From assembly GCA_014905825.1 (NCBI GenBank), contig JACGCN010000020.1, positions 868,001 through 932,000 on the forward strand: 64,000 nt of DNA. Direction: 5' to 3'. This document shows positions 1 to 10,425 of this stretch, one piece after another. A program made the translations under genes and the position numbers. Numbering within the stretch: the first letter of the stretch is position 1; each line of letters begins with the position of its first letter. This stretch comes from Lyophyllum atratum (lineage: Eukaryota > Basidiomycota > Agaricomycetes > Agaricales > Lyophyllaceae). Under the pieces are notes generated by a model. The model worked only from the letters and a program-made list of their open reading frames with translations, did not search any database and was not told the origin of the DNA.

Positions 1-105
1 AGTAGAAGAAACGGTCACCAGGGTCTGGCACAGAGCCACTTCCTCGCAAGATGATACTTGGCTAGCCTGCCCTCCTCGTTCATTGGATTCGTAGATATGG
101 GCCAT
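1..105 (-). CDS. possible 5' end of a divergent gene, cut by the window edge
   Basis: Thirty-five codons stay open from a minus-strand ATG at the right end of this segment to the window edge. The reading begins MAHIYESNERGGQ and contains no stop. It would be divergently transcribed from the dihydrouridine synthase gene, sharing a gap of about 175 bp. No domain is recognisable in so short a stretch, and an open run of this length can occur by chance, so this is only a pointer to the neighbouring sequence. Confidence 0.3.
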   Translation of the reverse strand, partial: MAHIYESNERGGQASQVSSCEEVALCQTLVTVSST

Positions 106-280
106 GGTATCAAAGCTTGCAGCCAAAAAAAGATGTGAGGGCGGTCAGAGGGCGGATGAGGTTGAGGCTTAGATCTAATCGCAGATGACTCAGCTACTAA
201 AAGCTCTGGATCTCCGAATTCCGCGTCTCTACTACATTTGTCATTTTATGTTCTGTTCTCTTCCTCTGACTCTGAGGACA

Positions 281-1823
281 ATGTCGAGACGCTCTCTCTC
301 TACTTCTCCGGCTCCACGAGCTTCCAAGCGAGCCAGGATTGACCACCTCACCTCCGAGGACTTCAAGAATGGAGTGTTTCTAGCACCCATGGTCCGTTCT
401 GGTGCCCGTATGTTCAGGCAGAGTTTCTATTACCGCCGTTTATCTGACACCCTTTCTATTTCAGTGCCAACAAGGTTATTTGCCCTAAAACATGGAGCGA
501 CGTTAGTCTGGGGCCCAGAAATGGTGGACAAAGCGATTTTACACGCAGAACGAGTGGTTGATCGTCAGTATGACTGTCACCATGTCTAAACTCTTTTGCT
601 CACCGATTCTTCCTATCTTATAGCCGTCACCGGCGTAATCTCATATAATGGAAAATCCAGAGCGATGTTCACCACCCACCCAGTTGAAAAGCCCTATCTA
701 ATATACCAAATCGGCTCTTCAGATCCTGACCTCGCTGTTCAAGCTGCAAAGACCGTGATGCAGGACGTCTCTGGGATTGACCTCAACTGCGGTTGTCCCA
801 AGCCATTTTCGACACACTCAGGGATGGGTGCCGCCCTCCTTACAAACCCCGACCTGCTTTGTTCTATACTTACTGCCCTGCGGAGAGAGATGCCGCCCGA
901 GATCACCGTGACCGCAAAAATTCGGCTGCTCCCTTCACAGGAGGACACGCTCAAGCTTGTAGAGCGTATCGTTAACACCGGCATCAGCGCATTGACGGTA
1001 CATTGCCGAACGAGGAACATGAGGGACAAGGATCGTGCCACCATTGAGCGTCTGCGGGAAATCGTCGAGTTTGTGCAGGGTATGGGAAAGGGCATAGCGG
1101 TCATTGAAAATGGAGACTGCCTTGGATGGAACGATGCTGAGCGAGTTCGCCATGTCACAGGTATGTATTTCTCGGATTATCACGAATGGCTTATGTGGAG
1201 GCAATAGCTGACCTGAAATATAGGAGCGCATTCCGTCATGATCGCTAGAGGCGCTGAATCCAATCCATCCTGCTTCTCACCAACACCTTTGAAAGATGTC
1301 GAGCGAACTCTCATTCCGGCATATCTTCGTGTGGTACGATCGCCGTTATTCATTACTCATTTCATGTGCTTAAACTCCATTTCAGTCCAAGTACCTCGAC
1401 CACAACTGGGGCCTCACCAAGTTCTGCCTTGCCCAGTTTAAAGGCCAACATGTCAATGTCAAGAAAGCCGACGCGACGGCAATGCGGCAGACACTCGCTC
1501 AGGCCAAAGACTTCCCTGGAATGGAAAAGGTTGTTGGGACGTGGACCGGGAAAGAAGAGTTGGACGATATCATCCGAGCCATCGAGGAGAACCCTCCACG
1601 CGAGCATCGCCTGCCTCCTGCTTCTGCTTTTGCCACTGTCGAGCGGCCCGACGAGAATGAGACCCCAGAAACAACGCCACCTGGCACTCAGAACCCCGAG
1701 CCACCTGGGTCTGGAGCTCCTTTCTTGCCCAACTCGTATCGGACTGCGATGCCTGCGATGTTGACTGGGCATGATGCGACAACACCTACCCCTAGCAGTG
1801 GTGCTTCGGTAGCTGTTTTGTAG
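281..1823 (+). CDS. DUS2: tRNA-dihydrouridine synthase, DUS2 type
   Basis: An FMN enzyme that reduces a uridine in the tRNA D-loop (position 20 for the DUS2 class). Exons read as 281-407, 465-563, 624-1160, 1224-1333 and 1386-1823, giving 436 residues. The N-terminal barrel holds APMVRSGALPTRL, which forms only after intron 1 is removed, followed by WGPEMVDKAIL. The catalytic segment is NCGCPKPFSTHSGMGAALL, with the active cysteine in the GCP triplet. Later come TVHCRTRNMRDKD and IENGD, both typical of FMN and substrate contacts. The C-terminal 60 residues are Pro/Thr-rich and look disordered. The ATG at 281 is preferred over an upstream in-frame ATG at 185 because the intervening residues do not resemble the family. 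It converges with the carboxylase gene, leaving under 200 bp between stops. Confidence 0.92.
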
Positions 1824-2011
1824 GACTAGCGTTGATGACTTTCCTGATATATCCCGTTCGTACTCCCTGGAAACTGTAGAACTTGACCTAATACTGGAAT
1901 CCATCGAGATTGCCGGACTCCCATTCTGGCAGGCAAAGAAAAGAAATTCCGTTGGTATTGACTTGCATGGTATGTATCCATTACATTATCCGCACTCTTC
2001 TTGCCACATCC

Positions 2012-5000
2012 CTACGACTCCGCATCTGGCTCAATATCAACCAGTTCCCTTCCTTCCTCCACCATCTCCCCATTCTTGCACCCAATAGCCTTGACGACGC
2101 CAGCGACATTGGCCCTGAGTACAGTCTCTGTTTTCATACTCTCCAGAACAACAACAGCTTGGCCCTCCTCCACACGATCGCCGACCTTGACACGCACTTC
2201 CACGACCAAGCTAGGCATGGGTGCCTTGAGTGCGCCTTTCGCTGCACTCAAAACATCGCCTCCGAGAGAGAGCAGCCAGTTAGGCGATGCGACGACCAAG
2301 GTGGTCTTATGGCCGCCAGCGAATATATGGAGGCGCTCCATCGTGCTAGGGTTCGTTGAGGCAGGGACGTTGGGCGGCGGGGGTTGGGAAACGATCGTTG
2401 TGTTCAACATCTCGGCTTTGATTGTTGTCGAGAGTGTCGTGGGTGAGGAAAGGTGAGCAGGGACGGAGGGGAAGGTGGTGGTCCCAGTAGAAGTCTTTAC
2501 AGTGATATCAAAGTGTCCCGGTGTGGTCGACACGATATGAACTGTGACTGGCTCCTCTGAGGCAGTGTCAGTTCGCAGAGGGATCGTCCGCTCATATTTG
2601 TCTCCGCCAAACCGGCGGGAAGATAATGACGTCCACGGTGACGCATTTCCAATTGTCGTAGGATCCGCATGGTCACGGAGCGCAATGAAGAGAGCAGCTT
2701 GAGCGAGGAGCTCAGGTTTAGGTTCTTCAATGGGCGGGAAAAGTTCATCAAAGTGTTTCTGTGGATGTAACAATCAGCACCAAAATACTCTGTGAAGCAA
2801 GTCCTCTCGTACCGGAATGAAGCCTGTCTCGAGTTCTGCATCGATGAAGGAGGGGTTTCCAGCCAACGTACGCAGGAATTCGACATTGGTCGACACACCG
2901 ACGACGTGGTAGTCATCAAGAGCCTTGCGTAGCATCCGCAGAGCCTCTGTGCGGTCCCTACCATGGACAACAACTTTGGCAATCATGGGGTCGTAGAAGA
3001 CTCCGATCTGAGCCCCTTGGGTGAAGCCTTGCTCTATGCGCAAGGATGGGTTGATGAGGGTAGAGTCATGGGAAGTCAAAGAAGGCGTCAGATCGGATAA
3101 GGTTGACGTCGTCGGCTTGTTGGTTATGGGCGAGAACTCGGGTGCAAATATATGCGTCGGAGGAGGGGTAGACAAGTACAGAAGCGGGCCAGAATCCGGC
3201 AGGAAATTGTTTCTGGGGTTTTCGGCGTAGATTCGCGCTTCGAAAGCGTGGCCGACGAGAGGAATTGCGGCCTGTGCAAGTGGGAGAGGGTTTCCAGCCG
3301 CAACCTGGAGTCATGTGAATGATCGGACAGGGACGAAGTAATCCTAATACTGACCTGCAATTGCCAATCTACCAAATCTAAACCAGTCACCATTTCGGTG
3401 ACTGGGTGCTCCACCTGTAACCTCGTATTCCTGGTATTGAATTTCAATATCGCATCAATCTAGGTCTCTCGATAGTGGGACTTACATTTCCATAAAGTAG
3501 AACTTCTCTGTGTCATTGTCAAAAATAAATTCGACTGTTCCGGCACCGACATAGTTGACAGCTTTTGCTGCAGCGATAGCTTTCGAACTGAGGTCTGCGC
3601 GAAGTTCGGGAGATAGGCCTGGTGCGGGTGCCTAGCGGCAAAGGGTTAAGAAACTAAACGAGGACTCCAGGCCTCTTCGAGACACACCTCCTCGATAATC
3701 TTTTGGTTTCTTCTCTGCACCGAACAGTCGCGCTCCCAGAGGCTGACCACGTTTCCGAGGGTATCTGCGAAGACTTGGACCTCGACATGCCTTGGGCATT
3801 CAATGTATTTCTCAATGAGGACGGTGTCATTGCCGAAAGCCTTCAAAGACTCGCGCTGCGCGGATGAGAGCGCTTCTTGGAAGGCAGCTTCTGAGGGATT
3901 AGTCACGATACGCATTCCTTTCCCTCCTCCGCCGTGAATTGCTTTAATTAAGACAGGAAATCCTAAAGGCAGTTGAGTCCCATGCTATCAACGAGATGCA
4001 GCAGTGAGCTTACCTATTGCTTGGCTCTGGGTGTACAAGTAGGTAGGATCTTGGTTGTCCCCGTGGTACCCCGGAACACATGGTACTCCAGCAGCTAACG
4101 AGGTATTTAGCGAACATTGACACCAACATATGAAGTAGTACTACCTGACATGATGTTCTTTGATTCACTGAGGAACACAGGTTAGGTATAAAAAGGGGCA
4201 ATTTACTCGTGCACACCTCTTGGAACCCATGCTGACAATCGCACTTGCAGGAGGGCCAATGAAAACAATGCCTTCCTGCGCAAGTTTCTCCGAGAAAATG
4301 GCATTCTCACTGAGGAATCCATACCTGCAGTGTACGCATTAATACAGACAACAACGGTGGGAGAGGCGTTAAGTGTACCCAGGATGTACTGCCTGGTAAA
4401 GCCGCTTTTAGTCCGCCATATTTGATATTACTGTTCAACGCGTACCTGTGCACCACTGCGGTGACAAACATCTATTATCTTGTCCATACGAAGCTAACCA
4501 GAGGATCAATACGGGCCTCGAGGGACTAGAAGGCTCCCCACTGACATAACTTTCGGCGGACTGAGCAGGCCCTATGCAGTACGCCTCGTCTGCCTGGATG
4601 GTGGTCACTACGCGCAGCCAACAAGCCAATCGTAAGATACGCACGAGTTTAACATGCAAGGCATCCTTGTCCACTTCGCTATACACTGCAACAGTTCTAA
4701 TGCCCAGCTTCTTCGCAGTTCGTATGACCCGGCAAGCGATCTCGCCTCTACATCGCATTCTTTTGAGTGCCACTATTCGCAGGAAACAGGTCTAACGCAC
4801 CTGTTAGCAATGAGTATCTTATTGAAGTGTGGTTTTCGAGGAGCATGATTTCCTGGCAGTGGATGTCGTTGAGGTGAAATCAAGGGACTGTAGTAACACT
4901 CACCAACGGCCTCAGAGGCATAAGTACGGCGTGGGGCATTGATGCAGCTCGACCTATGAGCTATAGGCTTAACAGCCTGGGCATAAATGGTCCTTGCATG

Positions 5001-5123
5001 AGTTTTGGACGCAGAGACTGTGGGTCGCGGTGACTTCAGTCGGGAACTGCCGCCGGTAGCGCCTGAGAGCCGCGCAAGGGCATTTGGGAGATGCCTGGAC
5101 GCCGTGCGGTTCGTAGGGATCAT
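2012..5123 (-). CDS. mccA: 3-methylcrotonyl-CoA carboxylase, biotin-containing alpha subunit (mitochondrial)
   Basis: Biotin subunit of the mitochondrial enzyme that carboxylates 3-methylcrotonyl-CoA in leucine breakdown. Fourteen exons (4904-5123, 4801-4852, 4645-4747, 4546-4593, 4446-4493, 4379-4392, 4217-4324, 4145-4167, 4014-4094, 3688-3962, 3486-3631, 3355-3430, 2813-3304, 2012-2758) add to 810 codons. The first 75 residues are Arg-rich and lack acidic residues early on, as expected of a mitochondrial presequence. The biotin carboxylase domain shows [49 protein letters not shown] and [13 protein letters not shown]. The biotin carrier domain ends the protein with APMPSLV and the lysine in LESMKTE. 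That motif differs from the usual AMKM. Two exons are only 14 and 23 nt. The partner beta subunit is not in the window. Confidence 0.93.
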
Positions 5124-5329
5124 AGTATCGTTTCTTCACCTCGATAATCGCGAAAAGATGTGGAAGAACGCGCAAAAACGAAAGAAACCTCGGAAGGAAC
5201 TGACAGAACTCCGAGTCGCCAATGCTGAGATCCGGATCACATGATGTGGGGTAAAGATACATGTGACCGACGCGTCAAGTAATTGAATTTAAAAATACAA
5301 ACATGAAGTCATAAAATACTGCTGAACTA

Positions 5330-6568
5330 CTAAGGCCGAACCTTGACAACGACTTTCTCTCCGCTGATCTTGTTATTCCTCAGCAAATCCAAGCCTTGTA
5401 ATACTCGTTCCAAGAAATGACCCTTGTCCATCAGACGCACGCGATTTGGCTTGATAATTTCACTGTCGAGCAGTGCCGGCAGTATTTTTGGCATGAGATT
5501 ATTTTTCAAAAAGGGGTCCTGTATTTCGATCAGTGAATAAGCGACCCGATGCACGTCACGACTCACCTGGAAGTATGTGAAAGTCCTTACGCCGACCAAC
5601 TTCACAGATTTGGCAAAAGGCTTGTTGTCTTCAGGGACTCTCAGTGACATCTCGCTTGCGTGGTTCACTGTAAGCTTATCCCCTTTCTTGACCGGCAGCA
5701 GCAGTGCCACCGTCCCGGTTGGACTGATAACATCGGCAATAACGCTCATCGTAGTTTCTGCACAGATGCAGTCCATAGCTAAGACCGCAAGTCCATCGCC
5801 ACCAATGGCCCTTGCAATGTCGCCCGTGATGTTCGGGCTACGATAATCGACTGTGTGCGTCGCACCAAGGGAGCGGAGAAGCGCGTGATGCTGTTCGGAG
5901 GCTGTCGCAACGATCCTCCTGTATCCAGCTGAATGGAGAAGTTGTATGGCGTATTGGCCCGCGGTAGAGCCTGCGCCATATATAAGAATAGGCATAGAGG
6001 CCATCGGAGGTGGCGCTGTCGCCGGGAAGGATGGAGGAATTGGGAGCCCAAGTTGGTTGAAGAGGGTGTAGAACGCCGTGACGAAATTGTCCGGAATTGT
6101 GGCGGCCTCCTCGAGTGAAAGCTTCGCTGGAATCTAGAAAGGTTGAGCCAAAGGACCAAGATATTCGTGAAGTAGACACACTTTTGCGCAGACTACACGA
6201 GGCTGAATGGTGTATTCCTGCATACCCTTCGAGCGCGATGACACGAAGGAAAAGGCAGCTACCTACAACAAGGCATCAACGCTGAACGGAACGCATCAGA
6301 GAAGAGAAACGCATTGTACCCGATCCCCCACTGCGAGGTCACCAACGCCTGGCCCGAGTCGTTCCACAGTTCCAGAGGCATTGAACCCCAGTATAGCTGG
6401 GTAGCTCTCCACAGCATATCCCAGGTCCGCCATATATGTATCGAACGGGATTAGAGAAGAATATTCGACTTTGAGGAGGACCTCGCCCTCGCCAGGCTGC
6501 CCAGTTGCGATTGTAATACCCTCGACTCTACCGGGCTCGAGGATAGCTATGGCCGTATGATTAGACAT
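5330..6568 (-). CDS. medium-chain dehydrogenase/reductase (quinone oxidoreductase or enoyl reductase type)
   Basis: A 357-residue NAD(P)H-dependent oxidoreductase from four exons (6322-6568, 6182-6262, 5577-6133, 5330-5518). The N-terminal GroES-like half includes GEVLLKVEYSSLIPFDTYM, PAILGFNASGTVERLG and GVGDLAVGDRV. The nucleotide-binding half has LIYGAGSTAGQYAIQLLHSAG, then ATASEQHHALLRSLGATHTVDY. I see no cysteine and histidine set for structural or catalytic zinc, so it belongs with the zinc-free quinone oxidoreductase and trans-acting enoyl reductase branch. Members act in detoxification or beside polyketide synthases, but no synthase is present here, so the substrate is unknown. Its stop lies about 200 bp from the start codon of the carboxylase gene, and both are read on the same strand. 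Confidence 0.85.
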
Positions 6569-7497
6569 GACGGTATGAGACAGGATTGTGGTGCGACATT
6601 ATGACTGCATCCAGTGAGTGTTTTAAGCTATGTCTCTCCGGAGAATGATTTACAATCATCTCAGTCAGCACGAAACATTTGAATGACAAAGATCGCTACG
6701 CAGTCAAGAATCGTGTGGTACCAAGGATCGGAGTGGCGAAGGAGACAATCCAATGGCGGATACGACGCCATGATGACGCTATAAATAGCGACGCGGACGG
6801 AGGGATCTCACGTACCGTCACATTCTCGGAGATTCTAGAACCAAAACTCGGTGAAAACCATCCCCCCCAGAGCTAAATGATTCACGCGCCAACTGAGGCT
6901 GGCCGTCTGGATGTCAGGGATCTGTCGACGGGTCCAAATGCAATACCGATGATGTCGAGGAACCGGCAATTCATGTATCTATCAAAGAATGACCTTTCCA
7001 GGGACGAGACCTCCTTCCCAAGCATGTCCGAACGCTTCATTGTTTTTGTACCATCGTGTGCAGCGGTAGGTGCGTTGGTGGACCACCGTCGAGAGGGATC
7101 GTGTCACAATACGTAGCCCGCGCCCGCGCATCAGTTAGATCAGATACGGAAAGCTGGCAGTGACCCAGGATCGACGACTACCGCGATGCGCCTCGGCAGC
7201 ACCTCGCACAGGTGACAGCTTCTTGAGTTTCAGCTCTAGACATTGGTAGAAAGATTAGTGGCAGGTCGGGATTGTTGTTGCGAGAGCTTCAGGTCCGCTG
7301 CAAAATCATACAGGCAGTGAATGCAGGACACATATAGTAAGATTTGAAGCGGTGGGCACTCTCTGTGGCGCAGGCGCTTCTCAGAGCGTCTGGAACGGAC
7401 AACGAGGGGAAATAAGACGCGGCATGGTGCTTGGATCTCAGAGCGAGGTCGATGCCTGAAGGAGATATATAAATTAGATCCAGTAAGTCAACCATGC
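6569..7497. other. intergenic, about 0.9 kb, no gene recognised
   Basis: This stretch holds the upstream region of the oxidoreductase and the 3' flank of the fucosyltransferase-like gene. Short open frames exist on both strands (for example plus 6679-6876) but their translations show no domain, no usable splice partners and no conserved look. Nothing else stands out. Confidence 0.5.
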
Positions 7498-9604
7498 CTA
7501 GAACAACTCGAAAGGCAGCCAAGCTGGCACAATTGATCCTTTCTGGTCAATTTCGACCCAACGCTTATGATCGTTGTCGATACTCCCCATGGAGTCCACC
7601 GCACCAAAAGCCGCATCCCAGCCCAAGCCCACGGCAGCCAGCTTACACACGTTCGAGCTGAAAAAAGTTATTCCAAGGTCAATGAGTGAAGAGAAGAAGT
7701 GGCAAACCTGAATGTACAAATCGTCGCTTGCGGAATTATAACATCACCGCCACTTGTCCACATCCCACTGAGCAACGCAAAGTCCACAATCATGCCTCGA
7801 GTGGCCCGAATCCGAGCACTCTCCTCCATCTGATTGAACTCCTTCTGGACGTACTCTCCAGGGCTCGCCAGGTCTCGAAGATCTGGGTCCGCGCTTTCGA
7901 ACAAGGAGAACGTCGTGTATCTCGACGCTGTGAGATCCACGACTTCGCGATGCGCAGCTATAGAATCAGAAGCAATGTAGATGGTAAGGCTCTCAGCTGA
8001 CTTGTCTGGATTGAGCCGACTCCATGAATCAGTAACTGCTTGGACGAAGTCCTCCGCAGGAACGTATTTCCCGCGGTAGAAAGCTGGCTTGCGATCGCCT
8101 CTCCGCAGGTGCATCGCGATGTAAAGGTCAAATGCAGTCCCATCTGGAGATGTCATTGACGCTAATTCTGATCTTGCTTTCAGAATCAGGCGGGTGTTCT
8201 CCTTGTTGGGGTGCATCATGTCAAGGAAAGAGTCCCTGGAAGATTTGTATAGTGGCCTTAGACGATTAAGGTTATGGCCATATCTATTGATCCATCAATT
8301 TGCGTTGTATAACTCATGGAGCGTGCGTAACATACGCGTCTTCATAGGCTTCTGAATACGCGTGTCCTAGATGAAATTTGGCGGTTCTTGAATTCAGGAC
8401 CTAGCATAAGGTGAAACGGGGCTGAGCGAATCCATGGCAATAGCGCGCACCCAGTGTCTGAAGAAAAGGAAGAACGCTGAGAAGTCATATCTTTAGCGAC
8501 GCGGAGGCCAACACTGTACCTTGCTAATCGAGGACAGGCCACTAATTCTACGAGCAGGAAGTCGTGGTAAGTATCAGCTCTAGGAACATGCTGAAGCAAA
8601 AGACCTTCTGGGGGAGGCGTTTTGCAGCCCGGTTCTGGTCCAGGTTGGGTATCTCGAATGTCCACAAAGTGGTCCGTCCATCTTTTTAAAACAGGCTGGT
8701 CAAAGATGCGTCCTCAGATCAATCAGCTGCTGACGCACTTTCCACGATTCCAGTACGTGTCGTCAATCAAAAACGTTCTATTCCTCTGATACGACGCGGC
8801 GTCAGTTGGATAGTTGAGAGATACAAAAGTTGTAGTAACCTCACGAGCAAGTGCCGCGGCCTGTGCCAACAATGCAAGATCGGCAAGAAGTCCAACTTCC
8901 CCACCCAGCATATACGTGATCGTGCTCGTGCAGACTCCGTCACTGGCCTCGCCTTCGGGATGGACAACATCCATCACACCCACTTTATGCGGCTCCCAGT
9001 ATTTTCCGTGCGCCATATACCCTTTGTTCAACTTTCTACACTCCTCGAGGAATTCGACGGGACGCAAAGGGAACTGCGTGTAATTCTCATATGAGATGAC
9101 GAGATGTGGATCCTGGGTCGATGTATTATGGTGGGAGGAATGCGGTGTCGTCACATTCGTTCCGTTGGATTGCAGGATCCCCAGGTACTTGTGTAGTTTT
9201 TCAGGCCGGCTGTAAGATAGGAAGATGAGGAATAAGAGGAATCCCGCCACAAGGCTCCCCATAACCAGCGGCAACCGAGATAGTAGCGTATTCAGCTGTA
9301 GCTGCCCCTTCGCCTTCGCCCTCTTGTCCCAATCATTCCTCGCGTCATGGTCGTCCCCACGACTCCGGTATCCCGTTGTAGGAAAGCTCTCGCTCGCAGA
9401 GGATGAAAGTAATGGGACAGCTTGGTGCTGGCCAAGTTCTCTATAGTCATCATCATGCTCGGTCACCTGCTCGAGCTCGAATTCGGTGTATCCTTCTTCC
9501 GCCCTTCCGGAGCGCGTATGGGGTGTCCGGGGAGTGAGTACTTGGTAACCTGGAGGACTGGGTCGCGCAGAGGCAATGTTGGTTAGTGGGCGAGGACGTG
9601 CCAT
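7498..9604 (-). CDS. GDP-fucose O-fucosyltransferase-like type II membrane glycosyltransferase
   Basis: Probable Golgi or ER glycosyltransferase of 617 residues. Exons: 8735-9604, 8520-8695, 8451-8457, 8336-8400, 7708-8283, 7498-7657. The cytoplasmic N-terminus (about 125 residues) is hydrophilic. One transmembrane helix follows (LPLVMGSLVAGFLLFLIFLS), then a lumenal stem with Asn sequons (NGT, NVT, NTS, NYT). The catalytic region has VCTSTITYMLGGEVG near its start and AMHLRRGDRKPAF near its end. The HxRRxD signature binds GDP-fucose in the fucosyltransferase superfamily. The acceptor cannot be inferred. Without the 7-nt exon at 8451-8457 the reading frame breaks; with it the total is exact, so I treat it as real. 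The retrotransposon ends about 210 bp upstream of the start codon and could affect expression. Confidence 0.8.
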
Positions 9605-9813
9605 GAAGTCAGGTCTATCTGGTTGGACGGAGCGTCAAGGCAAGAAGATACAGTAGTTATGATGCGTCTGAGGACGACACGGCATGACCACTGAGAGTTT
9701 GACGTAGCATCAGCGTAGTATCTAATCCCAACCTCCGAAACAGCGATGTGCGTCTGTTGGCAGTGCTGTTGCTAAGGCAGATCATGCACGTGGTATATTC
9801 CCTAAAATCCTGA

Positions 9814-9879
9814 CAACAACTTTTTATTTGTTGGACTCTAATCGCTCTCTTGTCCGTCACGGGGACAGGACTCAAGCCA
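9814..9879 (-). repeat. B2, terminal copy of the 66-bp B split direct repeat
   Basis: This copy forms the outer 3' end of the retrotransposon. It is identical to 10360-10425. It contains an inverted pair CAACAA / TTGTTG around a 7-8 bp AT-rich centre and a second short inverted pair TGTCC / GGACA. Confidence 0.9.
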
Positions 9880-9958
9880 GCGACTATAGGAGCTATCTAA
9901 GGGACGTAGTGTAATGTAATGTAACGTAAGAGACCGTGATATGTAGGGAGTGGTGGGT

Positions 9959-10268
9959 GGAAAGAAAAAAGCGTCCTGGGACGATGGATTGCACGCGCTG
10001 CGAGGAAGTGCGTGAGACGAGGTAATATTTACATAAAGGAAGCTACTGACCTGCGAGGAAGTGCGTGAGACGAGGGAAATCGTCGGGAGCACCCTCGCAG
10101 GTATATATGTACGGGACGGAACGGAATATCGGAATCGAGGAGAAAAAGAGGGTGGAAATAGGAACGTGAGGGGCGTACTTTGGTGGCGGGATGTTGAGCC
10201 GAGGCTCGCGGAGTTATGCGCACGTTGCATTGACCCGCTGTAGACACCCCATCACACTACAGCGTTCA
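9959..10268 (-). repeat. A2, internal copy of the 310-bp A split direct repeat
   Basis: Identical by eye to A1 at 14257-14566 with a constant offset of 4298 bases. It sits between B1 and B2, which is the diagnostic position for split direct repeats. It includes an internal 25-bp direct repeat and a TATA-like segment. Confidence 0.92.
9998..10075 (-). repeat. 25-bp direct repeat pair inside the A repeat
   Basis: The 25-mer beginning CTGCGAGGAAGTGCGTGAGA occurs at 9998-10022 and again at 10051-10075, a 53-bp period. The same pair recurs in A1 at 14296-14320 and 14349-14373. Spaced iterations of this kind can be protein-binding sites, for example for the recombinase or a transcription factor, but that is inference. 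Confidence 0.85.
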
Positions 10269-10359
10269 TCAAAGCCTCGCGAAGCCAATGAAGGGGAGAG
10301 GGAGGTGATGAAGGAGAAGGGAGAGTCTGATGAGGGACGAGTCCGGGCGCAGTTGGGGG

Positions 10360-10425
10360 CAACAACTTTTTATTTGTTGGACTCTAATCGCTCTCTTGTC
10401 CGTCACGGGGACAGGACTCAAGCCA
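10360..10425 (-). repeat. B1, internal copy of the 66-bp B split direct repeat
   Basis: Identical to 9814-9879. The last codons and the TGA of the recombinase frame lie within its first bases on the minus strand, so the repeat overlaps the 3' end of the coding region. Confidence 0.9.

Noticed and set aside
5330..6568. Part of a secondary-metabolite cluster because of its enoyl-reductase-like fold
   Set aside because: No polyketide synthase, NRPS, terpene synthase or P450 gene is in the neighbourhood.
8336..8520. Frameshift or pseudogene in the fucosyltransferase-like gene
   Set aside because: A 7-nt exon plus a 50-nt intron with GT-AG borders restores the frame and makes the exon total an exact multiple of three.
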